A stretch of 64,000 bases of DNA, taken from the NCBI GenBank assembly GCA_965228425.1, contig OZ245815.1:2914001-2978000 (forward strand), written 5' to 3'. Of the stretch, positions 53,017 through 62,205 are shown piece after piece (position 1 is the stretch's first letter; each line of letters opens with the position of its first letter). This DNA is from JAJFJD01 sp965228425. GTDB taxonomy: Bacteria > Pseudomonadota > Alphaproteobacteria > UBA8366. The notes under the pieces are model-generated. The model made no database searches, was not told where the DNA came from, and saw nothing but the letters and a program-made list of their open reading frames with translations. Made by a program: the position numbers and the translations under genes.

Positions 53017-53200
53017 CGCATCGATATACCGGAAATGGCGTGCTTTTTCACGCCGGCGGCGGACCCTAGCGATGGGAGGGGCAGTCGTCAATTATGGGGC
53101 GGCGTGGCGGACCGGGCGTTTAGCTCGATTGAAATTACGGCACGGACCGGTATAGTCCGCCCTCTGTGCACAAGCGTGCAAGCCCATCTGGGAGACTTTG

Positions 53201-53575
53201 ATGTTTATTTCGACTGCTTGGGCCCAGGGGGCCGGTGGTGGCGGGGGCGGCCTTCTGGAGGCGATGATCCCGCTGGTGCTTATTTTCGCCGTTTTCTATT
53301 TCCTCCTGATCCGGCCGCAACAAAAGAAGATGAAGGCTCATCGGGAGATGCTCACCGCGGTGCGGCGAGGTGACAAAATCATCACCGGCGGCGGCATTTA
53401 CGGAACCGTGACCAAGGTGGTCAACGAGAACGAACTCGCGGTGCAGATCGCGGACGGGGTGCGGATTCGCGTTTCGCGCGGCACGATCGCCGAGGTCTTG
53501 TCGAAGACCGAGCCGGTGCAAGCGGAAAAGAAGGAAAAGAGCGATAAAGCCGCCGGCGATGCCAAGGCGAGCTAG
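53201..53575 (+). CDS. yajC: Preprotein translocase subunit YajC
   Basis: 124-residue YajC. After an N-terminal signal-like segment (MFISTAWAQGAGG) a single membrane helix, LLEAMIPLVLIFAVFYFLLI, leads to the conserved RPQQKKMKAHREML and a small soluble domain with RGDKIITGGGIYGTV. It is part of the SecDF-YajC holo-translocon. ATG 53201 has GGGAG 6 nt upstream; it is followed by secD after 33 bp. Confidence 0.95.
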   Translation: MFISTAWAQGAGGGGGGLLEAMIPLVLIFAVFYFLLIRPQQKKMKAHREMLTAVRRGDKIITGGGIYGTVTKVVNENELAVQIADGVRIRVSRGTIAEVLSKTEPVQAEKKEKSDKAAGDAKAS

Positions 53576-53608
53576 ACCGGTTCCGGACCTTAGCTGAAAC
53601 AGAGGCCT

Positions 53609-55174
53609 ATGCTAGATTTCCCAACCTGGAAGCGAATCCTTGTCCTGGCCGTTTGCCTGCTGGGCGTTCTCTATGCCGTACCGAACTTCCTGCCGAGCGG
53701 ATCGCTCGAAGGCGGGCCGGATTGGGCACCGGGCAAGCGCATCAATCTGGGCCTCGACCTTCAAGGCGGCGCGCATCTGTTGATGCAGGTCGATACCGAC
53801 GGCTACGTCAACGACATACTCGACAAGAGTTATAAGGCGACGATCCGGACGGCCATGCGCAGCGAACGGGTTCGCGGTACCGTCACGCTCGAAGGTCGCG
53901 ATTTGATCTTTCAAATACAGGACGAGGACAAGGCCGATGCGGTGCGATCGCGGATTCGGCTCGAGAATCCCGATCTGCTGATTTCGTCGGAGGGCGATGG
54001 CAAATTCCGCGCTAGCTTGACCGACCAGGCGCTGCGCGACCGCATCACGACGGTGATTGGGCAGTCGATCGAGGTGATCCGCCGCCGGATCGACGAATTG
54101 GGAACCCGTGAGCCGATTATCCAGCGTCAGGGCGAGGATCGGATTCTGATCCAGGTTCCGGGCGCCCGCGACACGGAACGCCTGAAGGCCACGATCGGCA
54201 AGACAGCCAAGATGACCTTCCACATGATCAATATGGCCTGCGATCCGAATGGGGCGAGGGTGCCGCCGGGATCGCAATTGCTGCCGTCGGACGAGCTGGG
54301 CCCCGACGGTCAGCCGTTCCAATACTGCATTCACCGCCGTGTGCGGCTCAGCGGTCAGAATCTCGTGGATGCGCAGCCGAGTTTCCAAGACAGCCAGCCG
54401 GTCGTCAGCTTCCGTTTCGACACGCGCGGCGCGCGGATATTCGGGGATATCACCTCGAAGAATGTCGGCCGCCTGTTCGCCGTCGTGCTCGACGGCAAGG
54501 TTATTTCGGCGCCTCGGATCAATGAGCCGATTCTCGGCGGTTCCGGCATCATCCAGGGCAACTTCACCACGCAAAGCTCGCGGGATCTCGCGGTCTTGCT
54601 GCGCGCCGGTGCGTTGCCGGCCGACTTGACCTATCTGGAAGAACGGTCCGTCGGACCCGGCCTTGGCCAGGATTCGATCGACGCCGGCAAGATCGCCAGC
54701 ATCATCGGCATGGTGCTGGTGGTGGTCTTCATGATCGTGACCTACGGCCTGTTCGGGGTCATGGCGAATATGGCGTTGGCATTCAACGTCGTGTTGATTT
54801 TCGGATTACTGTCCTTCCTTCAGGCCACGCTGACGCTGCCCGGTATCGCCGGGATCGTCCTGACCATGGGCATGGCGGTGGATGCGAACGTGCTGATCTT
54901 CGAACGAATACGCGAGGAGACCAACGCCGGGCGGTCACCGCTGAATGCGGTGGACGCGGGGTACCGGCGCGCGTTGACGACGATTATCGACTCAAACCTG
55001 ACGACGTTGATCGCCGCGATCCTTCTGTTCGCATTTGGATCAGGACCCATAAAGGGTTTCGCGGTCACATTGTCGATTGGAATCATGACCTCGATGTTCA
55101 CCGCCATCATGGTGACACGCTTCCAGGTTGTTCTGTGGCTGCGCAGCCGGCGCCCGCAATTGTTGCCGATTTGA
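53609..55174 (+). CDS. secD: Protein translocase subunit SecD
   Basis: 521-residue RND-type membrane protein. The first helix is KRILVLAVCLLGVLYAVP, followed by the P1 head with the signature LGLDLQGGAHLLM; the C-terminal six-helix bundle has SIIGMVLVVVFMIVTYGLFG and FERIREETNAGRSPLNAVDAG. It uses proton motive force to complete export with SecF and YajC. It reads 22 bp upstream of secF. Confidence 0.97.
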   Translation: MLDFPTWKRILVLAVCLLGVLYAVPNFLPSGSLEGGPDWAPGKRINLGLDLQGGAHLLMQVDTDGYVNDILDKSYKATIRTAMRSERVRGTVTLEGRDLIFQIQDEDKADAVRSRIRLENPDLLISSEGDGKFRASLTDQALRDRITTVIGQSIEVIRRRIDELGTREPIIQRQGEDRILIQVPGARDTERLKATIGKTAKMTFHMINMACDPNGARVPPGSQLLPSDELGPDGQPFQYCIHRRVRLSGQNLVDAQPSFQDSQPVVSFRFDTRGARIFGDITSKNVGRLFAVVLDGKVISAPRINEPILGGSGIIQGNFTTQSSRDLAVLLRAGALPADLTYLEERSVGPGLGQDSIDAGKIASIIGMVLVVVFMIVTYGLFGVMANMALAFNVVLIFGLLSFLQATLTLPGIAGIVLTMGMAVDANVLIFERIREETNAGRSPLNAVDAGYRRALTTIIDSNLTTLIAAILLFAFGSGPIKGFAVTLSIGIMTSMFTAIMVTRFQVVLWLRSRRPQLLPI

Positions 55175-55196
55175 TCCGGGCCGGAGGACGTTTGGT

Positions 55197-56126
55197 ATGA
55201 AGACACTCAGATTGGTTCCCGCCGGGACGAAGATCGATTTTATCGGCAAACGCTTCATAGCGATGGGCTTGTCGATTTTCCTGATCGTCGGGTCGATCGG
55301 TCTCTACACGACCAAGGGATTGAATCTGGGTATCGACTTCCTGGGCGGCATCATGCTGGAAATCGAAACCAAGGGCCCGGCCGATCTCGGAGATTTGCGG
55401 GGCAAGGTCGGCAGTCTCGGCCTCGGCGATATCAGCCTGCAGGAATTCGGTTCGCCGGAAGTGGTGTTGCTCCGCGTCCAACGGCAAGAGGGCGGCGACA
55501 ACGCGCAGCAGGAAGCCGTCGCCAAGATCAAGGGCGCCATCGGTAATCAGGTGGTGGAATACCGCCGGACCGAGCTGGTCGGGCCCACGGTCGGCGCGGA
55601 ATTACAGGAATCGGCGATCTGGGCCGTGATCGCCGCCATCGGCGCGATCCTTTTGTATATCTGGTTCCGGTTCGAGTGGCAGTTCGGGATCGGCGCGGTG
55701 ATCGCGTTGACGCATGACGTGATCACGACAATCGGGTTGTTTTCGCTGATCGCCCTCGAATTCAATCTGGCGACGGTTGCGGCGGTGCTGACGATCGCCG
55801 GCTATTCGATTAACGACACCGTCGTCGTCTATGATCGGGTGCGGGAGAATTTGCGGAAATACAAAAAGATGCCGCTGCCCGATGTGTTCAACCAATCGAT
55901 CAACGAGACCTTGTCCCGGACGGTCATGACGAGTGTGACCACCTTGCTGGCGTTGGGAGCGTTGTACACCTTCGGCGGAGAGGTCATTCGCGGCTTCACG
56001 ATCGCCTTGATCTGGGGCGTTATCATCGGAACCTATTCGTCGGTGGCGCTTGCGGTGCCGTTGCTGCTGTATCTGAACGTGCATCGCGGCGACGAGCCGA
56101 GCAGCGCCCAAGAGGCGACGCCCTAG
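55197..56126 (+). CDS. secF: Protein translocase subunit SecF
   Basis: 309-residue SecF with LGIDFLGGIMLEIETKG in the P1 domain and the RND helices; VYDRVRENLRKYKKMPLPDVFNQSIN and MTSVTTLLALGALYTFGG are diagnostic. Start is ATG 55197 with GGAGG 9 nt upstream (55183-55187); the frame is open for 69 nt before this. It is followed 18 bp later by the Mth938-like gene. Confidence 0.97.
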   Translation: MKTLRLVPAGTKIDFIGKRFIAMGLSIFLIVGSIGLYTTKGLNLGIDFLGGIMLEIETKGPADLGDLRGKVGSLGLGDISLQEFGSPEVVLLRVQRQEGGDNAQQEAVAKIKGAIGNQVVEYRRTELVGPTVGAELQESAIWAVIAAIGAILLYIWFRFEWQFGIGAVIALTHDVITTIGLFSLIALEFNLATVAAVLTIAGYSINDTVVVYDRVRENLRKYKKMPLPDVFNQSINETLSRTVMTSVTTLLALGALYTFGGEVIRGFTIALIWGVIIGTYSSVALAVPLLLYLNVHRGDEPSSAQEATP

Positions 56127-56144
56127 CGGGCGAACCGCCGGTCC

Positions 56145-56525
56145 ATGGAATTCTCGACCACGGTTCCCGAAAACCGCCAAGTCATCGAAAGTTACGGTGC
56201 CGGGCGGTTTCGCGTGTCGGGCGTGGAGCACAGCGGCTCGGTTTTGGTGTTTCAAGACCGGACGATTCCCTGGAACGTCTCCCGCATGGACGATCTGGCG
56301 GTCGACAGTTTCGCTTCGATCATTGCGGCGGAACCAACTGTCGAAATCCTGGTTTTGGGCTGTGGCGAAACGCTGCAATTCTTGACGCCGAATCTGCGGT
56401 CCGTTCTCCGGGAGCACGCGATCGGTTGCGACGTCATGGACACGGGCGCGGCCTGCCGGACCTACAACATTCTGATTGCCGAAGAACGCCGGGTGGCGGC
56501 GGCCTTGATTGTATTGCCGGACTGA
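56145..56525 (+). CDS. Mth938-like (DUF498, NDUFAF3-like) domain protein
   Basis: 126-residue Mth938/DUF498 protein. Conserved elements: RVSGVEHSGSVLVFQDRTIPW, the ILVLGCGE turn and GCDVMDTGAACRTYNIL. The human relative NDUFAF3 is an early complex I assembly factor. It ends the yajC-secD-secF operon and is followed by a terminator. The link to complex I in this organism is inference. Confidence 0.9.
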   Translation: MEFSTTVPENRQVIESYGAGRFRVSGVEHSGSVLVFQDRTIPWNVSRMDDLAVDSFASIIAAEPTVEILVLGCGETLQFLTPNLRSVLREHAIGCDVMDTGAACRTYNILIAEERRVAAALIVLPD

Positions 56526-56547
56526 TCCGCCAAAGCCGCTGAACGAA

Positions 56548-56571
56548 AAACGGGGCCCGAAGGCCCCGTTT
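56548..56571. terminator. Bidirectional rho-independent terminator
   Basis: AAACGGGGCC (56548-56557) and GGCCCCGTTT (56562-56571) are exact inverted repeats around a CGAA tetraloop. It lies between the convergent Mth938-like gene and the PuuD-like gene, with A-rich sequence on one side and TTT on the other, so it can end transcripts on both strands. Confidence 0.88.
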
Positions 56572-56597
56572 CCCATCAAATCCGACTGGAAAGCCGA

Positions 56598-57200
56598 TTA
56601 AGAGGTTCCGAACAGGTTCTGCGCGGACACCATGGCGAACAGCATGGGGACCGACAGCAACGTGTTGGTGCGCGAGAAGAGCATCGCGGTGCGGGCCGAC
56701 GCGGCTTTTGTCGCGTCATCCGCCTCGACGATGCCGAGCGCTTTCTGTTGGGCCGGCCAGATGATGAACCAAACGTTGAACCACATGATGATTCCCATCC
56801 ACATGCCGATACCGATCATGGTATGGCCCAGCGCGCCGCTCGTGGCGCCCACGGCAAGGGCGTCGACCAAGTAGCCGTTCAACATCGCCAGAATCAGCCC
56901 GGTGATGAGCGTGCCCATGGCGCCCCAGCGGAACCACCAAAGCGCGGCCGGCGCGATGACCTTGCCGATCGCAGGCTTTTGCTCGTCCGGAATGTTGGGC
57001 ATGTTCGGGATTTGAACGAAATTGAAGTACCAGAGTATGCCGATCCACATCACGCCGCTCAAAACATGGAGCCAGCGGAACAGGAATTTCCAGAATGCTA
57101 TGTTGTCGAACTGCTGCGTCGCATATATGCCGAACAGTATTGCCGCGAGAATGAATCCCGCGGTCACGGTCCTGGACAATGATGTAAGAATTGCAGCCAT
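56598..57200 (-). CDS. PuuD/UrOx-N-like membrane protein
   Basis: 200-residue integral membrane protein with about five helices. The stretch FRWLHVLSGVMWIGILWYFNFVQIPNMP matches the N-terminal domain of urate hydroxylase PuuD (UrOx_N), with its conserved His and Trp. PuuD proper has a further cytochrome c domain, which is absent here, so urate oxidation is not claimed; short stand-alone homologues of unknown role exist. ATG 57198-57200 is preceded by GGGGGAG. It is convergent with the secF-cluster terminator and divergent from the NDUFAF6-like gene. Confidence 0.72.
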   Translation of the reverse strand: MAAILTSLSRTVTAGFILAAILFGIYATQQFDNIAFWKFLFRWLHVLSGVMWIGILWYFNFVQIPNMPNIPDEQKPAIGKVIAPAALWWFRWGAMGTLITGLILAMLNGYLVDALAVGATSGALGHTMIGIGMWMGIIMWFNVWFIIWPAQQKALGIVEADDATKAASARTAMLFSRTNTLLSVPMLFAMVSAQNLFGTS

Positions 57201-57295
57201 GTCTTTCTTTCTCCCCCAAGGTGCGATTGCGACTAAATATAGCACAGGCTCGACATTCGGCTAGTCGGGTCAGGGAAAAGGGAAATTTCAGCGCA

Positions 57296-58156
57296 ATGCC
57301 AACGGAAGCCGGTGCCATGCGGGACCTTTCATACTGCGGGAAAGAGGTGCGGCGGCATGATCCCGACCGCTTCGCGACCGCGATGTTGGCACCGCCGGCC
57401 CGTCGCGAAGGCCTTTTCAGCCTCTACGCGTTCAATCTCGAAATCGCCAAAACGCGGGAAGCGGTCAGCGAACCGATGCTGGGCGAGATCCGGCTGCAAT
57501 GGTGGCGCGAGGCGATCGAAGGCATTTATGAGGGTACGCCGCGCCGGCACGAGGTGGTGCAGCCGCTGGCCAAGTTGGTTGCGGAGCGGGGGCTGACGCG
57601 GCAATGGTTCGATGATCTCATCGACGCCCGGGCGGCAGACCTCGCCGACGATGCGCCCGAGTCGGTGGAAACCCTCGCCGACTATGCGGAAGGAACTTCT
57701 TCAAACTTGATTTGGCTTGCCCTTGAAACGATTGGGGCGCAGTCCGAATCGGCGATTGAAGCGGCGCGTCACGTTGGGGTTGCCTGGGCATTGACGGGGC
57801 TAATACGCGCAATGCCGTTTCATCTCACGCGACGGCGGGTCTATATGCCGGAAGAATTGTTTGCCCGCCACGGGATCGAACGGCGAAACCTTATGGAGTT
57901 GCGCCCGGAACCCGCAATCGCCGCGGCGGTGCAGGACATCGCCGTAGTCGCGCAGCAGCATTTGGAGAAGGCACGGGTGCTTCGGGGCGACATCCCGAAA
58001 AAGGCGCTTCCGGCGCTGTTGCCGGCGCCGATTGCCGACATGCATCTGCGACGGCTCGCCAGAGTCGGGTACGATCCGTTCGACACCCGCCTCACAATGC
58101 CGGTCCGGTTTCTTGGCATTCGATTGGCTTGGAAAATGATGGCCGGACGATACTAA
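57296..58156 (+). CDS. Squalene/phytoene synthase-fold protein, NDUFAF6-like
   Basis: 286-residue protein of the squalene/phytoene synthase superfamily. It has RRHDPDRFATAMLAPPARRE, SLYAFNLEIAKTREAVSEPM, LGEIRLQWWREAIEGIYEG and DLIDARAADL, but the aspartate-rich motifs needed for prenyl-diphosphate chemistry (DxxxD) are not intact (LEIAKTRE replaces the first). This pattern fits the NDUFAF6 (complex I assembly) branch rather than a carotenoid enzyme. ATG 57296 is chosen. It lies about 0.8 kb from the NDUFAF3-like gene, divergent from the PuuD-like gene. Confidence 0.85.
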   Translation: MPTEAGAMRDLSYCGKEVRRHDPDRFATAMLAPPARREGLFSLYAFNLEIAKTREAVSEPMLGEIRLQWWREAIEGIYEGTPRRHEVVQPLAKLVAERGLTRQWFDDLIDARAADLADDAPESVETLADYAEGTSSNLIWLALETIGAQSESAIEAARHVGVAWALTGLIRAMPFHLTRRRVYMPEELFARHGIERRNLMELRPEPAIAAAVQDIAVVAQQHLEKARVLRGDIPKKALPALLPAPIADMHLRRLARVGYDPFDTRLTMPVRFLGIRLAWKMMAGRY

Positions 58157-58163
58157 GGCGCGG

Positions 58164-59522
58164 TTACTCGGCGGCGGCCTGGGCGCCGTTCAGCCAGCGA
58201 TCGAGATCGGTCAGGGCGCGCTGCGAATAGGCGCGCTTCCGGTCGCGGCCGCGCAGCCGACGCTTGCCGGTCCCCGCATCCGGCAGGGGCGGGAACAATC
58301 CGAAATTAACGTTCATCGGTTGGAAGCTGTCCGCCACGGCGCCGCCGGTGATGTGGGTGAGAAGCGACCCGAGGGCCGTGGTCTCCGGCGGCAGCGACGG
58401 GGCAACGCCCTGTTCGTCCGCCGCGGCGAAACGGCCGGCGAGCAATCCGATCGCCGCCGACTCGACATATCCCTCGACCCCGGTCACCTGACCCGCGAAC
58501 CTCAGATGCGGCGCCTTGTTCAGTCGCAGGGTCGTACCCAACAGACGCGGGCTGTTCAGGAAGGTATTCCGATGAATGCCGCCCAGCCGGGCGAAGCGCG
58601 CGTTTTCGAGTCCCGGTATCGCGGAAAATATCCGTTTCTGCTCCGCGTAATTCATCTTCGTCTGGAAGCCGACCATGTTGTAGAGCGTCCCCAGCGCGTT
58701 GTCCTGGCGAAGCTGGACCACCGCATAGGGCTTCTCCGGCGCATGCGGATTGGTCAGGCCGACGGGCTTCATCGGGCCGAAACGCAGGGTTTCGGGGCCG
58801 CGTTCCGCCATCACCTCGATCGGCAAACAGCCTTCGAAATAGGGCGTGATCGCTTCCCACTCCCGGAACTGGATTTTCTCGGAACCGATCAGGCCGTCGA
58901 TGAAAGCTCTGTATTGCGCTTCGTTGAGTGGGCAGTTGACGTAATCGTCGCCGTCGCCCTTGTCGTAGCGGGATTGCATCCAGGCCTTCGACATGTCGAT
59001 GGAGTCGCGGTAGACGATCGGCGCGATCGCGTCGAAGAAGGCCAGTTCCTCCTCGCCGGTCAGGGCCGAAACCGCCTCGCTGAGGGCGGCGGATGTCAAT
59101 GGTCCGGTCGCGATAATGACCGATCCCCAGTCCGCCGGGGGTAACGTGTCGACTTCGCGCCGTTCGATGCTGACCAGCGGGTCGTTATCCAGGGCTTCGG
59201 TGACGGTGTCGCTGAACCTTTCCCGGTCCACGGCGAGCGCACCGCCGGCGGGCAACCGGGTTTTGTCCGCCATCGACAGGATGAGCGATCCGCACCGCCG
59301 CATTTCCTCATGCAGCAGGCCGACCGCATTGAACTCGGCGTCGTCGGAGCGAAAGGAGTTGGAACAGACGAGTTCCGCCAGGCCGTCGGTCTGGTGCGCG
59401 TCTGTCGCGACCTGCGGCCGCATCTCATACAGAATGGCGGGAATGCCCCGGCGCGCGAGTTGCCAGGCAGCCTCGCATCCGGCGAGACCGCCGCCGACGA
59501 TATGAACGGGTCGTTGCGCCAC
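58164..59522 (-). CDS. trmFO: Methylenetetrahydrofolate-tRNA-(uracil-5-)-methyltransferase TrmFO
   Basis: 452-residue FAD-binding folate-dependent enzyme making 5-methyluridine at position 54 of tRNA. It begins RPVHIVGGGLAGCEAAWQLA (FAD site) and has AELVCSNSFRSDD, the catalytic-Cys loop, and NVNFGLFPPLP near the C-terminus. Length is normal. It converges on the NDUFAF6-like gene with an 7-bp gap. Confidence 0.95.
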   Translation of the reverse strand: MAQRPVHIVGGGLAGCEAAWQLARRGIPAILYEMRPQVATDAHQTDGLAELVCSNSFRSDDAEFNAVGLLHEEMRRCGSLILSMADKTRLPAGGALAVDRERFSDTVTEALDNDPLVSIERREVDTLPPADWGSVIIATGPLTSAALSEAVSALTGEEELAFFDAIAPIVYRDSIDMSKAWMQSRYDKGDGDDYVNCPLNEAQYRAFIDGLIGSEKIQFREWEAITPYFEGCLPIEVMAERGPETLRFGPMKPVGLTNPHAPEKPYAVVQLRQDNALGTLYNMVGFQTKMNYAEQKRIFSAIPGLENARFARLGGIHRNTFLNSPRLLGTTLRLNKAPHLRFAGQVTGVEGYVESAAIGLLAGRFAAADEQGVAPSLPPETTALGSLLTHITGGAVADSFQPMNVNFGLFPPLPDAGTGKRRLRGRDRKRAYSQRALTDLDRWLNGAQAAAE

Positions 59523-59603
59523 CGTAGGTGTCCCTTTTGTCCTGAACCGTGAGAATTCAGGCCCTATGTCGCGCAGCGATAGCGCGATTGCAAGGACTCT
59601 GTC

Positions 59604-59915
59604 CTACGGCCTGTCGCCCGGCCAATCGGCAAAGGGGAAGGGCATCTCTTCCGTGTTGAAGGTGAGGAACCGGACGACCTGGTAAATGAAACGGCCCAAT
59701 TTTTCGCCGAAATCCGTCAGCCGCTCGTTGCGGTCGCCGGTGAACAGGGTCGAGAGAAACTGCAATATGGCGACGGCGAACAAGACGATTTTGGAGATAT
59801 AGAGGATCACCACAAAGAGCGCCATGAAGACCAAACGCAGCCACGTGCTGCGGGATTTCAGGTGTTCCTTGACGTCGTTGCCGGCCCCGGGGCCGTGATT
59901 AATTTGCTCACTCAT
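59604..59915 (-). CDS. DUF4389 membrane protein
   Basis: 103-residue protein with one or two helices: RLVFMALFVVILYISKIVLF and AVAILQFLSTLFTGDRN. The last stretch matches the DUF4389 family. It ends TEEMPFPFADWPGD. Function unknown. It is upstream of trmFO on the same strand. Confidence 0.82.
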   Translation of the reverse strand: MSEQINHGPGAGNDVKEHLKSRSTWLRLVFMALFVVILYISKIVLFAVAILQFLSTLFTGDRNERLTDFGEKLGRFIYQVVRFLTFNTEEMPFPFADWPGDRP

Positions 59916-60017
59916 CGAATTCCGTCCTTCGACTGACTGTCGATCATTAAAACGCCCCCTTTAGATGGGGAGGGCGGCCGAAGGCTGCAAGCCGTGCGCG
60001 GCGCGAACCCGCCGGAC

Positions 60018-61217
60018 CTATCGATGACCGATCACCGTGTCCACGGTTGGCTTGAGCGAATATGCGCGTTGATCGGCGGTGATGCCCTTGAGGGCATGAT
60101 TGCCCAGATCGACGAATTCGCGCTGACTGTGCCGCACGAATGCGTCCGACAGGATGAGCGTCTGACTCAGCCGGGAGGATAGGTCTTGTAACCGGCTGAC
60201 CAGGTTGACGTCGCGGCCGATCACTGTGAAATCGAGCCGGTGCTCTGACCCGACGTTCCCGAAGACCACATCGCCGACATGGAGCGCGACCCCGAAATCG
60301 ACCGGCGGGTCACCGGCGGCCTGCCGCGAGGCGCTGAGCGACAGCACATTTTCGACCGCGTTTTCGGCGGCGGCCAGTGCGACCTCGCAGACGACATCGG
60401 CCGCCACCGCCCGCGACGGCAGTGGGAAAACAGCGAGCACGGCATCGCCGATAAATTTAAGGACCTCGCCGCCGCCTTCCTCGACCGGCCCGACGATGCA
60501 CTCGAAATAGGCGTTCAATAGGGCGATCAAATCATCGCTGCGCAAATGTTCCGACAATTGGGTGAACTGGCGAAGATCGGCATACCACAGCACAGCATTG
60601 ATGCACTTCCCGGTGCCGCGCGCGATTTCGCCAGACAGGACCTGCCGCCCGGCCGAAGGTCCGACATATGTGTCGAGCATGGTGTGGACCATCTGGTCCA
60701 GCACAAGTATTTCGAATTGCAGGGAGGCGGCGGTTAGAACCGATTCCATGAGTGCAAGATTTTCGTCGGTGAAGCCGCCGTCGGCGTCGGTCGCAATGCT
60801 GAGGGCCTGCCGATCGCCGGCCCGGAAGGGAATCGGAAAAATGGCGTAGTCGGTGAAACCTTCTTCCTGCAAGTCCTGGAGGATGGGAAATTCCAGGTCG
60901 GTGTCGTCGGGATCGATGCTGCGGTGGATTATCGGCGATCCGTCGAAAATCATTCGCACCGGGCTCTTTTCATAGGCGGCGCTCTCGAGCGGTGTATTGG
61001 TCCGGTAAAACCGGCGCATTTCGACGCCAGTCCGGCGCCACTCGAAACTCCGCGCAAGATACTCCGGATGGAGTTCGTGCACACTCAACGAGGCGCGCCG
61101 AATCGGCACGCCCTTCTCGACGAGTCGTTCACATGTTTCTTTAAAGAGACCGCCGAGCGTTAAATCACGCGCCTCGCCATGCAGCCACCGCAGGATATCG
61201 ACCGGTACGTCGATCAT
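60018..61217 (-). CDS. Class III adenylate/guanylate cyclase
   Basis: 399-residue soluble cyclase. The C-terminal catalytic domain (about 200-395) has both metal-binding Asp sites, ADLRQFTQLSEHL and KFIGDAVLAVFP, and the transition-state Asn/Arg in VIGRDVNLVSRLQ. A Lys in GGEVLKFIGD suggests ATP preference, so cAMP is the likely product. The N-terminal 200 residues have no transmembrane segment and resemble a sensory domain (GAF-like stretch FTDYAIFPIPFRAGD). ATG 61215-61217 has AAGGGG about 7 nt upstream. The trigger is unknown. Confidence 0.88.
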   Translation of the reverse strand: MIDVPVDILRWLHGEARDLTLGGLFKETCERLVEKGVPIRRASLSVHELHPEYLARSFEWRRTGVEMRRFYRTNTPLESAAYEKSPVRMIFDGSPIIHRSIDPDDTDLEFPILQDLQEEGFTDYAIFPIPFRAGDRQALSIATDADGGFTDENLALMESVLTAASLQFEILVLDQMVHTMLDTYVGPSAGRQVLSGEIARGTGKCINAVLWYADLRQFTQLSEHLRSDDLIALLNAYFECIVGPVEEGGGEVLKFIGDAVLAVFPLPSRAVAADVVCEVALAAAENAVENVLSLSASRQAAGDPPVDFGVALHVGDVVFGNVGSEHRLDFTVIGRDVNLVSRLQDLSSRLSQTLILSDAFVRHSQREFVDLGNHALKGITADQRAYSLKPTVDTVIGHR

Positions 61218-61404
61218 GTCCGAACCCCTTCCCAATCGGCCAATTCGCGCCGTCGAAGCAGATGTAGCGACGATACCTTAAATTGCGAACCCTACTAGGG
61301 TAACGTGTCCGTGAGGGATTGGCCTACACGTGCCGATTGACGGGACGAGAGCATGATGAAAAGCTGAAGTTCTGCGAAACCTGTCGACCACAGGAGACTA
61401 TCTG

Positions 61405-62199
61405 ATGCGCCGGATCGTTTTTGTTGTGAGTTTGCTCTTCGCGTTTCCGATCGGATTGGCCGAAGCCGCCCCGCAAATTCTCGGGTTGTTCGCAACCGGG
61501 CCGACACCGACGCAATTGCACTGCAAGGACGGTGTGTGCAGCGCCCGATTTTCGGCATTTTGCTTGCAGCAACAGCGCGACGCGCCGCTGAGCGGGCAAG
61601 CCTATGTGCCGGCCAAAGGGACCGAGCTGCACTTGGTGGTGACCGACAAGGACGGATACCAGCGCATGGTGCCCGGCGAGGGATTAACGATCCGCAGCGC
61701 AAGTCATTACACCTCGGTGATGATCAGTATCGATGAACAGGCGATCCGAGCGCTCGGCGGCGAGACCGTGGCGCTGGTGGTGCCGTCCCGGGCGACGCTC
61801 CTGCCGGAATCGCTGGCGACGGACTCCAATCCGCAGACCGCGGCTGAAATCCAACAAGCCGTGGGCCAGCACCGACAAATCGGCGAAACCATGGTGGAGC
61901 AGGGCGGAAAACTCTCTGAAGCGGCGCAGGCCGCCATGGCGATGATCAATCGCTTGCGTGGCAATGCGGACCCGCTGCCGAAGGCGGCGCAGTCAACGGT
62001 CGCAAAACGTGTTTTGGAGCAAACGACGGTGTCGCGGCCGGCCCAGGACATGATGGCCAACCGGATACAGCTTTGCGAGAACCTGAATCAGAGCGCCTGG
62101 TACAAGGGTGGCCTTTCCACCTGCCTGCAAAGCTATCACGACAGCTTCGTCAGCACGCTGAACACGGAATTCTGGGAGGCGCTCGGGACCGGGAGTTAG
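61405..62199 (+). CDS. Secreted protein of unknown function
   Basis: 264-residue exported protein; signal peptide MRRIVFVVSLLFAFPIGLAEA. The mature N-terminus has close cysteines (LHCKDGVCSARFSAFCLQQ), and two more occur near the C-terminus. Middle residues (about 130-215) are helical and Ala/Gln-rich. No family is recognised. It is convergent with uvrA (7 bp gap) and divergent from the cyclase gene. Confidence 0.72.
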   Translation: MRRIVFVVSLLFAFPIGLAEAAPQILGLFATGPTPTQLHCKDGVCSARFSAFCLQQQRDAPLSGQAYVPAKGTELHLVVTDKDGYQRMVPGEGLTIRSASHYTSVMISIDEQAIRALGGETVALVVPSRATLLPESLATDSNPQTAAEIQQAVGQHRQIGETMVEQGGKLSEAAQAAMAMINRLRGNADPLPKAAQSTVAKRVLEQTTVSRPAQDMMANRIQLCENLNQSAWYKGGLSTCLQSYHDSFVSTLNTEFWEALGTGS

Positions 62200-62205
62200 C
62201 GCCGC

